A DNA stretch of 9,370 bases from an uncultured Rubellimicrobium sp. (GTDB lineage Bacteria; Pseudomonadota; Alphaproteobacteria; Rhodobacterales; Rhodobacteraceae), in contig CADCUU010000441.1 in NCBI GenBank assembly GCA_902805995.1, positions 12,773 through 22,142 of the forward strand, given 5' to 3'. Of this stretch, positions 1-6,178 are shown one piece after another. How positions within the stretch are numbered: the first letter of the stretch is position 1; the number at the start of each line of letters is the position of its first letter. The translations under genes and the position numbers were made by a program. Below the pieces are notes generated by a model. The model was not told where the DNA came from. It made no database searches and saw nothing but the letters and a program-made list of their open reading frames with translations.

Positions 1-695
1 AGAACCGAGCGGATGGTGGGGAACAGGAAGTCCGAGGAGGTGAAGATCATGTCGATCTCCGGCGTGGCCGTGACCGCTGACTCAAGATTGGCCAGGGCCG
101 TTGCGGCGTCCCACTCCGAGGCGACCTCGATCGGCGTGGCGAACTTGTCGCCGTACTGCTCCAGCGCGGCGTAGAAGCCGTCTCGTCGTCCGACGGCATT
201 GGGATCCCCGAGGTCACCCACGATGATCAGCGACTGGATGGGCCGGTCGGTGATCTGCTCCATGGCTTTCTGGGCCACGAAGTCGACGGCCTGGCTTGCG
301 ATGGTGGCATTGTCGGCCACCACGATGATGCCCTTGGACAGGTCGGAAGGGGGGCGGTTGAAGACCGCAATCGGGATGTCGTTCTCCTGCGCCGTCTCGA
401 CGATGGTGACGGCAGTCTCGCCGTCCTGCGGGATGAGAATGATACCTTCCACGTCTTGGGAGATGCAGTCGTTGACCTGCTCGAGCTGGCGGTTCGCGTC
501 GCCATTCGAGTTCCGCTCCAAGACAGTGTGACCGGCCTCAGCCAAGGTGGTGGTGATGGCCTTGTGGCCGGCCACCCAGAACTCGGTCTCGAGGTCCTCG
601 AAGGAGAAGCAGATGTTGGCAGCTTGGGCGCCGGTGCCGACAGCGGCAAAGGCCGTAGCGCCGAGTGCGCTAAGCAGCGCGGTCCGGATGGTCAT
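1..695 (-). CDS. Sugar ABC transporter substrate-binding protein (partial, C-terminus outside window)
   Basis: This is the periplasmic sugar-binding subunit of an ABC importer (RbsB/LacI-like periplasmic-binding fold). About 231 residues are visible, starting at the ATG at 695-693, and the frame stays open to the left edge. Residues 1-25 form a Sec signal peptide (short basic start, Ala-rich core, AQA cleavage site). The mature protein begins ANICFSFEDLETEFWVAG, followed by NSNGDANRQLEQVNDCI and GIILIPQD, the usual first-lobe pattern of pentose/hexose binders; VVADN and the later IIVGDLGDPNAVGRRDGFYAAL fragment fit the second lobe. A good ribosome-binding site (AGGGAGGA) lies 4 nt upstream, inside the end of the kinase gene, which it overlaps by 26 nt. 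The permease and ATPase genes presumably follow to the left. By context the ligand is probably D-apiose or a related branched or acid sugar; sequence alone does not show the ligand. Confidence 0.88.
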   Translation of the reverse strand, partial: MTIRTALLSALGATAFAAVGTGAQAANICFSFEDLETEFWVAGHKAITTTLAEAGHTVLERNSNGDANRQLEQVNDCISQDVEGIILIPQDGETAVTIVETAQENDIPIAVFNRPPSDLSKGIIVVADNATIASQAVDFVAQKAMEQITDRPIQSLIIVGDLGDPNAVGRRDGFYAALEQYGDKFATPIEVASEWDAATALANLESAVTATPEIDMIFTSSDFLFPTIRSV

Positions 696-2082
696 GGGGT
701 CCTCCCTGGGGGTTGCTGGTCTTGGGGGCTCGCGGGGAGGGTCTGCTGCTCTCCTCCGCCTCCGCCCGCGCGCCCAGCGCGCGGCCGAACAGGTCCTCGG
801 GGCCCATCTGGCCGCCCTTGAGGATGATTTCGATGGTCGTGCCGTCGAGCCGGTGGCCGCGCAGGAGCGAGGCGCCATGGGCGATCCAGGCCAGCGGCTC
901 GAGGGCTTGGAGGCCGAGGGCGCGCGCCACGCGGCCTGACGTGTCGCCGCCCGCGACGAGGAGGCGGGGCACGTGGGGGGCGAGCGCGGCGAGGACCTGG
1001 CCCAGGGCCTCGCCGATCCGCGTCTCGCCTTCGGCAGGGGCGACGCCGGCTGCGGCCATGGCGGCCCGGGTGGCGCGAAGTGCGGGATCGTCGGGACCGC
1101 GCAGGGCCGTCACGATAGGGCTCCGGCCGGAGGAGACCGCGCCGAGGGCGGATTCGGTTACGCGGGCGATGCCGTTGCTGGCCTCGGGGCTGAATAGAGC
1201 GGCGGTGTCGAGGCGGATCACGGGCCAGCCCTGCGCCTCGGCCCAGGCGATCTGCCGGGCGGTGACCGCCGAGGCTGAGCCGGCTACGACCGCGATGCGG
1301 TCCACCCGGGCGGGGCGCGGACGGGACGGTGCCTCGGCTGGGAGCCACCCTTCGGTACGGCAGTGTGCGATTAGGGCGGACTCGATGCCTTGGGAGCCCA
1401 GCACGAAGCGCCGGCCCCAGAGGATGCGGCCCACGGCGGGAAGATCGTCTCTGCCCGCGCAGTCCACCGGCACGCCGCGGACGCCTTCCTGGGCGAGACG
1501 CTCGAAACTCTCGGGCGAGAGATCGGGGCGCATCAGGGGGGCGAGGGGGAGGTCGGTCTGGCCGCCGAGATGACGGGCGATGTCGGCCTCGTCCATCGGC
1601 GTGACGGGGTGACGGGCCATGACCGGGTGGCGGTCGATGCGGTGAATGCCGCCGGGGCCCGCGGCGAAGAGCTGTCCGAAGGCTTGGAAGCGGCCCATCT
1701 CGGGCGAGGCGAAGAGGATGGGCGCGCAGGTCTCGCCGGTCGCCAGGAGTCCCAGTTCCAGCGCCCGACCAAGCGAGCCCAGATGCGGTGCGCTGTCCAT
1801 CGTGGAACAGGCCTTATACTGGATCAGGCGCGCGCCCGTGGCGAGGAGCGCCTTGTAGAGAGCGGGGAGGTGGGCGTCCATCCACTCGGGCGTCTCGGCC
1901 CGGGCCGTGGTAGCGATGCCGATCCCGCGCAGGCCCGGGAAGCGAGCCAGGGTTGCGGGGCTGGGGGGCTCGAGGAACATCGCGGCGGGCAGGCCCGCAA
2001 AGGCCAGCGTTTCGGCCACGGCGGCACCGCCGGTGAAGTCGTCGCCGAGCCAGGCGACCAGGGGCCCCGAGGGCAGGGTCAC
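670..2082 (-). CDS. oiaK: Four-carbon acid sugar kinase family (DUF1537), probable 3-oxo-isoapionate kinase
   Basis: A cytosolic ATP-dependent kinase of the DUF1537 family, predicted to phosphorylate 3-oxo-isoapionate at O4 to feed the RLP encoded just upstream. It has 470 residues. The N-terminal substrate domain shows GDDFTGG (13-19), YKACSTMDS (89-97) with G102, and the HPVTPMDEAD block (158-167). The C-terminal nucleotide domain shows VVAGSAS (265-271), GGDTSG (378-383) and LKGGQMGPEDLF (421-432). The start is GTG at 2082, overlapping the RLP stop as GTGA, which implies translational coupling. The family core ends near residue 437; the last ~33 residues are a Pro/Ser/Arg-rich tail that overlaps the ribosome-binding site and start of the binding-protein gene, and may be non-functional extension. 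The family also includes kinases for erythronate/threonate-type acids, so the substrate is inferred from neighbours: the RLP partner argues for OiaK. Confidence 0.85.
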   Translation of the reverse strand: MTLPSGPLVAWLGDDFTGGAAVAETLAFAGLPAAMFLEPPSPATLARFPGLRGIGIATTARAETPEWMDAHLPALYKALLATGARLIQYKACSTMDSAPHLGSLGRALELGLLATGETCAPILFASPEMGRFQAFGQLFAAGPGGIHRIDRHPVMARHPVTPMDEADIARHLGGQTDLPLAPLMRPDLSPESFERLAQEGVRGVPVDCAGRDDLPAVGRILWGRRFVLGSQGIESALIAHCRTEGWLPAEAPSRPRPARVDRIAVVAGSASAVTARQIAWAEAQGWPVIRLDTAALFSPEASNGIARVTESALGAVSSGRSPIVTALRGPDDPALRATRAAMAAAGVAPAEGETRIGEALGQVLAALAPHVPRLLVAGGDTSGRVARALGLQALEPLAWIAHGASLLRGHRLDGTTIEIILKGGQMGPEDLFGRALGARAEAEESSRPSPRAPKTSNPQGGPHDHPDRAA

Positions 2083-3320
2083 TTGTAGGCCCCCAGCGCG
2101 TCGGCGAGTACGGAGCTGCGGGTCGCGCGCGCCTCGACAGGCTCGCCGGCCTTGGCGGCGGCCCAGGCCTCGCGGAAGCTTTCCACGCCAGCGCGGGGAC
2201 CCTTGGGGTGGGCCAGGATGCCGCCACCGGCCGCGTGGATCAGGTCGTCCGAGCCCAGCGCCTCCCAGGTCGGACCCGCCTGCCGGATCGTCTGGCCGGA
2301 GGAAAATACCGGCATGGCCAGCATAGGCAGGTCCGGCCAGAGCGGCGTCAGGAGGGACCGCGCGGAGGCAACGGAGCTTTCATCGCTTTCGCAGAACTTG
2401 TTGGCGATGCCGTTCACATGGAGATGGTCTGCGCCGGCGAGCCGCCAGAGCTTGGACCATGCAACGTACGAGACGCCGTGGTTCGGATGCCGTCCAAACA
2501 TCCCCCAGCCATTCCGATGCGCATGGATGGGGAGGCGGGCATGGCGGCGCAGCGCCAGCATCCCCGTGAGCCCGACGGAGTGCATCGACGCCATGACCAA
2601 GGTGCCGCCCTCGGCCTCCACGAGATCGTGGCGGCGGCGCATCTCGTCCACCTCGCCGGTCAGGTTGAATGCGAACATGACCCGTTTGCCGGTGCGATCC
2701 GCATGGTCGCGGATCACGCGCTGGACCGCGCGGACGCGATCCTCGAACGGGCAATGCGGACCGTCCGCCTGGAGTTCGTCGTCCTTGATGAAGTCGATCC
2801 CCGCCTCGGCCAGGGTGCGGACGAGGTCGGCGGTCTCCTCGGGCGAGAGGCCGACCGAAGGCTTGATGATCGTGCCGACCAACGGTCCCTCGGTCACGCC
2901 GGTCAGGCGGCGCGTGCCGTCCACGCCGAAAGCGGGTCCGGGATTGGCGTCACCGAAGGCGCGCGGCAGGCGCAGGTCCAGGAGCTTTAGACCCGAGAAG
3001 GCCCGCAGCTCGAACAGGTTGCCCGCGACCGTCGCGAGGAGGTTCGGCAGCGACGGCCCCAGGTTCGACAGGGGCCAGGACAGCGTCGCGCGTGCGAGCA
3101 CGGGCCGCCCTGGCGTCGCCCCGGGCGATGATGGGCGCTCGGCGTCGCCCACGATCTCCAGCCGCTCCACCACGGCGCGGGCGAGGCGCACGCCCTCGTT
3201 GTCCTCCCCCGGGACGGAGACGAAGGTGCCCGACGACTGCTCGCCCGCCATCACCTCGGCGGCGCGGGCGGGATCCTCGGCGGTCTCGATGAGGTAATCG
3301 GCCTCGATCCGGTCGGTCAT
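2079..3320 (-). CDS. oiaX: RuBisCO-like protein, probable 3-oxo-isoapionate-4-phosphate decarboxylase (or transcarboxylase/hydrolase)
   Basis: A 413-residue RuBisCO large-chain homologue. The start is the ATG at 3320-3318, which overlaps the apsD stop as ATGA; a longer frame upstream is only apsD read out of frame, and GGAGAGG lies 7 nt before this ATG. By motif alignment with spinach RuBisCO the following are visible: E27 (E60), T32 (T65), N101 (N123), K153 in IIKP (K175), the carbamate/metal triad FIKDDE with K179, D181 and E182 (K201, D203, E204), H268-R269 (H294-R295), H301 (H327), K308 (loop-6 K334), S341-G342 (S379-G380) and GGG 365-367. Changes are F33 for W66, S155 for K177 and W272 for H298. 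Known RLPs beside a DUF1537 kinase and ApnO either decarboxylate 3-oxo-isoapionate-4-phosphate to L-erythrulose-1-phosphate (OiaX) or cleave it to 3-phosphoglycerate and glycolate (OiaT). I cannot separate these by eye. It is not a Calvin-cycle enzyme: there is no rbcS, prk or cbb gene nearby. Confidence 0.85.
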   Translation of the reverse strand: MTDRIEADYLIETAEDPARAAEVMAGEQSSGTFVSVPGEDNEGVRLARAVVERLEIVGDAERPSSPGATPGRPVLARATLSWPLSNLGPSLPNLLATVAGNLFELRAFSGLKLLDLRLPRAFGDANPGPAFGVDGTRRLTGVTEGPLVGTIIKPSVGLSPEETADLVRTLAEAGIDFIKDDELQADGPHCPFEDRVRAVQRVIRDHADRTGKRVMFAFNLTGEVDEMRRRHDLVEAEGGTLVMASMHSVGLTGMLALRRHARLPIHAHRNGWGMFGRHPNHGVSYVAWSKLWRLAGADHLHVNGIANKFCESDESSVASARSLLTPLWPDLPMLAMPVFSSGQTIRQAGPTWEALGSDDLIHAAGGGILAHPKGPRAGVESFREAWAAAKAGEPVEARATRSSVLADALGAYK

Positions 3321-4390
3321 GCCGCGACCTCTCCGAGGACAAAGGTGCCGAGCTCCACGCGCCGGCCGGTCGCGGCGCTCTCGTAGGCGGCGAGGCACAG
3401 CTCCAGCGTGCGCAGGTTGTCGGCGCCCGACGGCTGCGGCGCAGCCTCGCCGCGGAGGACCTGAAGCGCGTGACGCTCGAAGTTGCGGACCGAGTCCTGC
3501 ACCACGTGCCAAGGCTTCTCGCCCCAAGCGGGAACGGAGGGCTCAACGTCCTCCTCGCGGCGGCCCTGCGCGTCGTGGATCAGCAGGCGATAGTCCTCGA
3601 GGAGCTCCAGCGTGCCCTCGTCGCCCTCGAGCCGGGTCATGGTCTGGGGAAAGGGCTCGGGGCGTCGCAGGGTGTGGAAGGAGCAATCGGTCACGCCCAC
3701 GGCGCCGCCTTCATGGCGAGTGAGGGCGGTGAAGCCGTCCTCACCCGCGACCTGGGGATTGCGGCGTTGCGTTTCGCAATTGATTGCCTCGGCCTCGCCC
3801 AGGAACAGGCGCAGGAGGTCGAATAAGTGCACGCCCATGTCCATGATCGCCAGGCGCGGCACGGTGGCGAGATAAGGCTGGCCCGCATAGACGTCCCAGC
3901 GATGGCGGAAGGACAGGTGCATGAAGCGCGGGGTGCCGATGGCGCCCTCGCGCAGCAGCTCCTGCAATCGCATGAACGGGCGCTGCCAGCGGAAATTCTC
4001 GTGGATCAGGAATGGCACGCCCGCGCGCTCGCAGGCCTCGACCATGGCCGCTGCGTCGGAATGGCTGTCCGCGATCGGCTTCTGGCAGATCACCAGGCGC
4101 GTCCGGGGTGCACAGAGTTCGATGAGAGCGCGGTGCGAGGGTGGCGTAGTGGCAATGTCCACGAAGTTGGGAGACAGCACGTCGAGCATCCGGACCGGGT
4201 CGGTGAAGGGCTCGGCCCCGAACTCCTCGGCCATGGTCTGGGCGCGGGCAGGGTCGAGATCGCAGACTCCAGCAATCCGCGCGCCCTCGGACGCGAGGTC
4301 GCGCCAAGCCTGCATATGGTTGCGGGCGAAGAAGCCCGCCCCGATCAGCGCACCCCGCAGCTCCTCCATACCTTTCCCTTCAATCAACAT
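3317..4390 (-). CDS. apsD: Gfo/Idh/MocA family oxidoreductase, probable D-apiose dehydrogenase
   Basis: An NAD(P)-dependent sugar dehydrogenase of 357 residues, predicted to oxidise D-apiofuranose to D-apionolactone as the first pathway step. The N-terminal Rossmann fold begins LRGALIGAGFFARNH (11-25), a GxGxxx-type dinucleotide loop. The family EKP motif is present as QKP at 103-105 with catalytic K104. The catalytic DMGVHLFD stretch (184-191) supplies H188 and D191 of the GxHxxD signature, and the C-terminal GFO/IDH alpha-beta domain follows. Two starts are possible: ATG at 4390 with GAGGAGG about 4 nt upstream, or ATG at 4369 (residue 8), which would fit the family N-terminus equally well. 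The gene heads the catabolic operon, and its stop overlaps the RLP start. Its promoter must lie in the 72-bp gap before it or further up through the regulator gene. The substrate is inferred from neighbours; the family as a whole covers many sugars and inositols. Confidence 0.83.
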   Translation of the reverse strand: MLIEGKGMEELRGALIGAGFFARNHMQAWRDLASEGARIAGVCDLDPARAQTMAEEFGAEPFTDPVRMLDVLSPNFVDIATTPPSHRALIELCAPRTRLVICQKPIADSHSDAAAMVEACERAGVPFLIHENFRWQRPFMRLQELLREGAIGTPRFMHLSFRHRWDVYAGQPYLATVPRLAIMDMGVHLFDLLRLFLGEAEAINCETQRRNPQVAGEDGFTALTRHEGGAVGVTDCSFHTLRRPEPFPQTMTRLEGDEGTLELLEDYRLLIHDAQGRREEDVEPSVPAWGEKPWHVVQDSVRNFERHALQVLRGEAAPQPSGADNLRTLELCLAAYESAATGRRVELGTFVLGEVAA

Positions 4391-4409
4391 CCCGCCTCCT
4401 CGTTTCCAC

Positions 4410-4453
4410 GATGATTATACCAGTTTGGCGGCCGCGCAACTGGTATGATGAGC
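4410..4453. promoter_or_regulatory. Putative paired operator upstream of apsD
   Basis: The only gap between the regulator and apsD holds an inverted repeat. ATTATACCAGTT (4414-4425) and AACTGGTATGAT (4438-4449) are complementary at 11 of 12 positions around a 12-nt GC-rich spacer, placing the copies 24 bp apart. Each copy embeds a one-mismatch version of the FadR-type core TNGTNNNACNA: TGATTATACCA (4412-4422) and TGGTATGATGA (4441-4451). The same ACTGGTAT/ATACCAGT words recur upstream of apnO. It could be an operator pair for the GntR protein, or a hairpin downstream of gntR. The match to the second locus favours the operator reading. Confidence 0.55.
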
Positions 4454-4462
4454 GGTCGCTCT

Positions 4463-5176
4463 TCATGTGCCATGCTGCTGGTAGAGTTCGTTGGCGCGGG
4501 TGAGGTGGTCCTTCATGGCCTGCGCAGCGCGATCAGGATCGCGGGCGGCAATGGCGGCGAAGATGGCCTCGTGCTCTTCTAGGGTGAGACGCTCGAGACC
4601 GGAGCTGTGCACTGCGCGGCTGTGGAAGCGAGCCATCCAGTCGAACACCGCACGCACCACTGAGGACAGCACGACGTTGCCCGTGGTCGCGGCCACGGCG
4701 GCGTGGAAGTCGCCGTCGCGGCGCATGAACTCCTGCGGCTCGGCGCGGGCGAGAAGCTGACGGGCCAGGATGTCCCGAAGCTGCTCGAGATCCGCCTCCG
4801 TCCGCATCTCGGCGGCGCGGCGGGCGGTGCCCATCTCCACCACAATCCGTGCCTCCTTAAGTTGCGCAAGGATAGTGTCGTCATGGGTCAGGACGTGACG
4901 CATGGTGAGCGCGAGTTGCTCGGCCAGGAGGTCTAGGCGAGGCGCAGCGAGGCGAGGGCGGTCGCCGTGGCGCACGACGATCAGCCCCAGAGACGCCAGC
5001 TGCTGCATGGCCTCTCGGATCGCCGGACGGCCAACCCCGTAGCGGATCATCAGCTCCCTCTCGGAAGGAAGGGGATCGCCGGGACGCAGGTCCCCTTCGT
5101 TGATCTGGGCAAGCAGGCGCTCGCGCACCTCATCGGAGAGCTTGCGGCGGCGGATCGGATCGGCGTCGAGGCTCAT
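4463..5176 (-). CDS. GntR family transcriptional regulator, FadR/FCD subfamily
   Basis: A 237-residue ligand-responsive repressor or activator. Residues ~11-75 form the GntR winged helix-turn-helix: KLSDEVRERLLAQINEG, then PGDPLPSERELMIRYGVGRP with the recognition helix VGRPAIREAMQQL, and a wing at LGLIVVRHGDRP. Residues ~85-230 are the all-helical FCD sensor domain. D154, H158, H202 and H224 sit at the spacing of the FCD metal site (DxxxH, then H with a second H 22 residues later), which in this subfamily helps bind carboxylate ligands. That would suit an acid-sugar intermediate such as apionate or 3-oxo-isoapionate; this is inference. The start is ATG at 5176 with AGGAA ~5 nt upstream. It is divergent from apnO and sits directly before apsD, with repeated GGTAT elements in both flanking gaps. 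The GGTATA word is also the known repeat bound by E. coli NanR, a member of the same subfamily. Confidence 0.93.
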   Translation of the reverse strand: MSLDADPIRRRKLSDEVRERLLAQINEGDLRPGDPLPSERELMIRYGVGRPAIREAMQQLASLGLIVVRHGDRPRLAAPRLDLLAEQLALTMRHVLTHDDTILAQLKEARIVVEMGTARRAAEMRTEADLEQLRDILARQLLARAEPQEFMRRDGDFHAAVAATTGNVVLSSVVRAVFDWMARFHSRAVHSSGLERLTLEEHEAIFAAIAARDPDRAAQAMKDHLTRANELYQQHGT

Positions 5177-5234
5177 GGGATTCCTGTCACTCTCGAATGC
5201 AGGGTAGGGCAGGCGTTAGGCAAAAGCGACAAGC

Positions 5235-5245
5235 TTATAATACCA
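5235..5245. promoter_or_regulatory. Weaker operator-like element near gntR
   Basis: TTATAATACCA fits the FadR-type core TNGTNNNACNA with one mismatch, the same mismatch position as in TGATTATACCA upstream of apsD. It overlaps the only AT-rich stretch that could serve as a -10 for gntR, so binding here would fit autoregulation. A short degenerate motif like this can occur by chance. Confidence 0.35.
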
Positions 5246-5295
5246 CCACACCAAGGTCGCTGAGGTGTAGGATTGACCATCGGCGCATTCCCTTC

Positions 5296-5312
5296 TACTG
5301 GTATAACCAGTA
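5296..5312. promoter_or_regulatory. Perfect 17-bp palindromic operator upstream of apnO
   Basis: TACTGGT-ATA-ACCAGTA is a perfect inverted repeat with 7-bp arms. Its inner 11 bp TGGTATAACCA match the FadR/FCD operator consensus TNGTNNNACNA exactly. It ends 29 bp before the apnO start codon, a position where a bound repressor would block the promoter or early elongation. It is the best copy of the element found on both sides of the GntR gene, so it is the likely main binding site of that regulator. Confidence 0.72.
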
Positions 5313-5341
5313 ACGCCGGATCGGCTGGGAAGGGATGCGGA

Positions 5342-6178
5342 ATGACGAAGACAGTGGCGGTGCTGGGGGCCGGCGGCAAGATGGGCTTCCGCGTGACGCG
5401 GAAGATCCGGGACGCAGGGTACGACCTGCGCGCGGTGGAGATCGGCGAGGCAGGGCAGGAGCGGCTGCGCGGCGCGGGCATTGAGGCTGTGGACAGTGAA
5501 ACGGCACTGAGAGGCGCGGAGGCCGTCGTCTTGGCGATTCCGGACTCGGCTATCGGGCCTGTCTCGCAAGAGATCGTGCCTCAACTCGACCCCGGTACCA
5601 TCGTCATCATCCTTGACGCTGCGGCGCCCTACGCCGGCGCGTTGCCGCAGCGCGAGGATGTCACCTACTTCGTGGGCCACCCCTGCCATCCACCACTTTA
5701 TGCCCACGACATCACCGACCCCGACCAGCGGCGGGACGTGCATGGCGGCGTGGCGCCCCAGAGCATCGTCTGCGCCCTGATGCAGGGGCCCGAGGAGCAC
5801 TACGCTGTCGGCGCCGCGATCTGCGAGGCCATGTGGTCGCCCATCATCAAGACGCACCGCGTGACACTGGAGCAGCTCGCTATTCTCGAGCCGGGCCTGT
5901 CGGAGATGGTCGCCATGGCTTTTATCGATACGATGGCCGAGGCGCTGGACGAGTGCGTCGAGAAGTACGGCATCCCGCGCGAGGCCGCCTTCGACTTCCT
6001 GATCGGGCACATCAACGTCGAGACCTCCATGTGGTTCGGCTTCACTCCAAAGGTACCCTCGGATGCGGCGCTGCGGCTCATGCGCTTCGCCAAGGGCGTG
6101 GTGCTCGCCCCGAACTGGCGCGAGGCGCTGAGCCCCGCGAAAGTCAAAGAGGCCTCCGAGCTGATCGTGCGAGGGTGA
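5342..6178 (+). CDS. apnO: Probable D-apionate oxidoisomerase (phosphogluconate dehydrogenase C-terminal-like family)
   Basis: A 278-residue NAD-dependent enzyme predicted to oxidise D-apionate while migrating its hydroxymethyl group, giving 3-oxo-isoapionate. The N-terminal Rossmann domain starts TKTVAVLGAGGKMG, with the dinucleotide loop at 9-15, an acidic E33 after the second strand that suits NAD, and VVLAIPDSAIG (62-72). The helical C-terminal domain resembles the phosphogluconate-dehydrogenase C-terminal family, with GHPCHPPLY (112-120), EPGLSEMVAMAFIDTM (183-198) and GHINVETSMWFG (222-233). I chose ATG 5342 because GGGAAGGG lies 7-14 nt upstream and the Rossmann fold begins at once; an earlier TTG at 5273 would force translation through the palindromic operator. 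The stop overlaps the next gene as GTGA. Databases often give this family only a generic dehydrogenase name. The ApnO call rests on family resemblance plus the RLP, kinase and apiose-dehydrogenase neighbours. Confidence 0.82.
   Translation: MTKTVAVLGAGGKMGFRVTRKIRDAGYDLRAVEIGEAGQERLRGAGIEAVDSETALRGAEAVVLAIPDSAIGPVSQEIVPQLDPGTIVIILDAAAPYAGALPQREDVTYFVGHPCHPPLYAHDITDPDQRRDVHGGVAPQSIVCALMQGPEEHYAVGAAICEAMWSPIIKTHRVTLEQLAILEPGLSEMVAMAFIDTMAEALDECVEKYGIPREAAFDFLIGHINVETSMWFGFTPKVPSDAALRLMRFAKGVVLAPNWREALSPAKVKEASELIVRG

Larger units (their letters stand above)
5177..5341. promoter_or_regulatory. Divergent promoter region between the GntR regulator and apnO
   Basis: This 165-bp non-coding gap must contain the start signals for gntR (leftward) and apnO (rightward). 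It is less GC-rich than the surrounding genes. TTGACC at 5273-5278 is a possible -35 for apnO, but the downstream hexamer at normal spacing is poor, so no promoter is asserted. A TATTAT/TATAAG run on the minus strand around 5234-5242 could serve as a -10 for gntR. Two operator-like elements within the gap are listed separately. Confidence 0.6.

Noticed and set aside
2152..3297. Long plus-strand open frames opposite the RLP gene (381 and 260 codons)
   Set aside because: GC-rich third positions keep antisense frames open; composition is Arg/Ser/Pro-rich with no domain, while the minus strand carries a full RuBisCO active site.
2079..3320. Calvin-cycle RuBisCO with carbon-fixation genes
   Set aside because: At 413 residues with a substituted W66 and H298, beside a DUF1537 kinase and sugar dehydrogenases and with no rbcS, prk or CbbR nearby, it is an RLP.
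3321..3527. Upstream extension of the RLP frame by 69 codons
   Set aside because: It is Arg/Ala/Gly-rich out-of-frame apsD sequence; the ATG at 3320 has a ribosome-binding site, couples to the apsD stop and matches the RuBisCO N-terminus.
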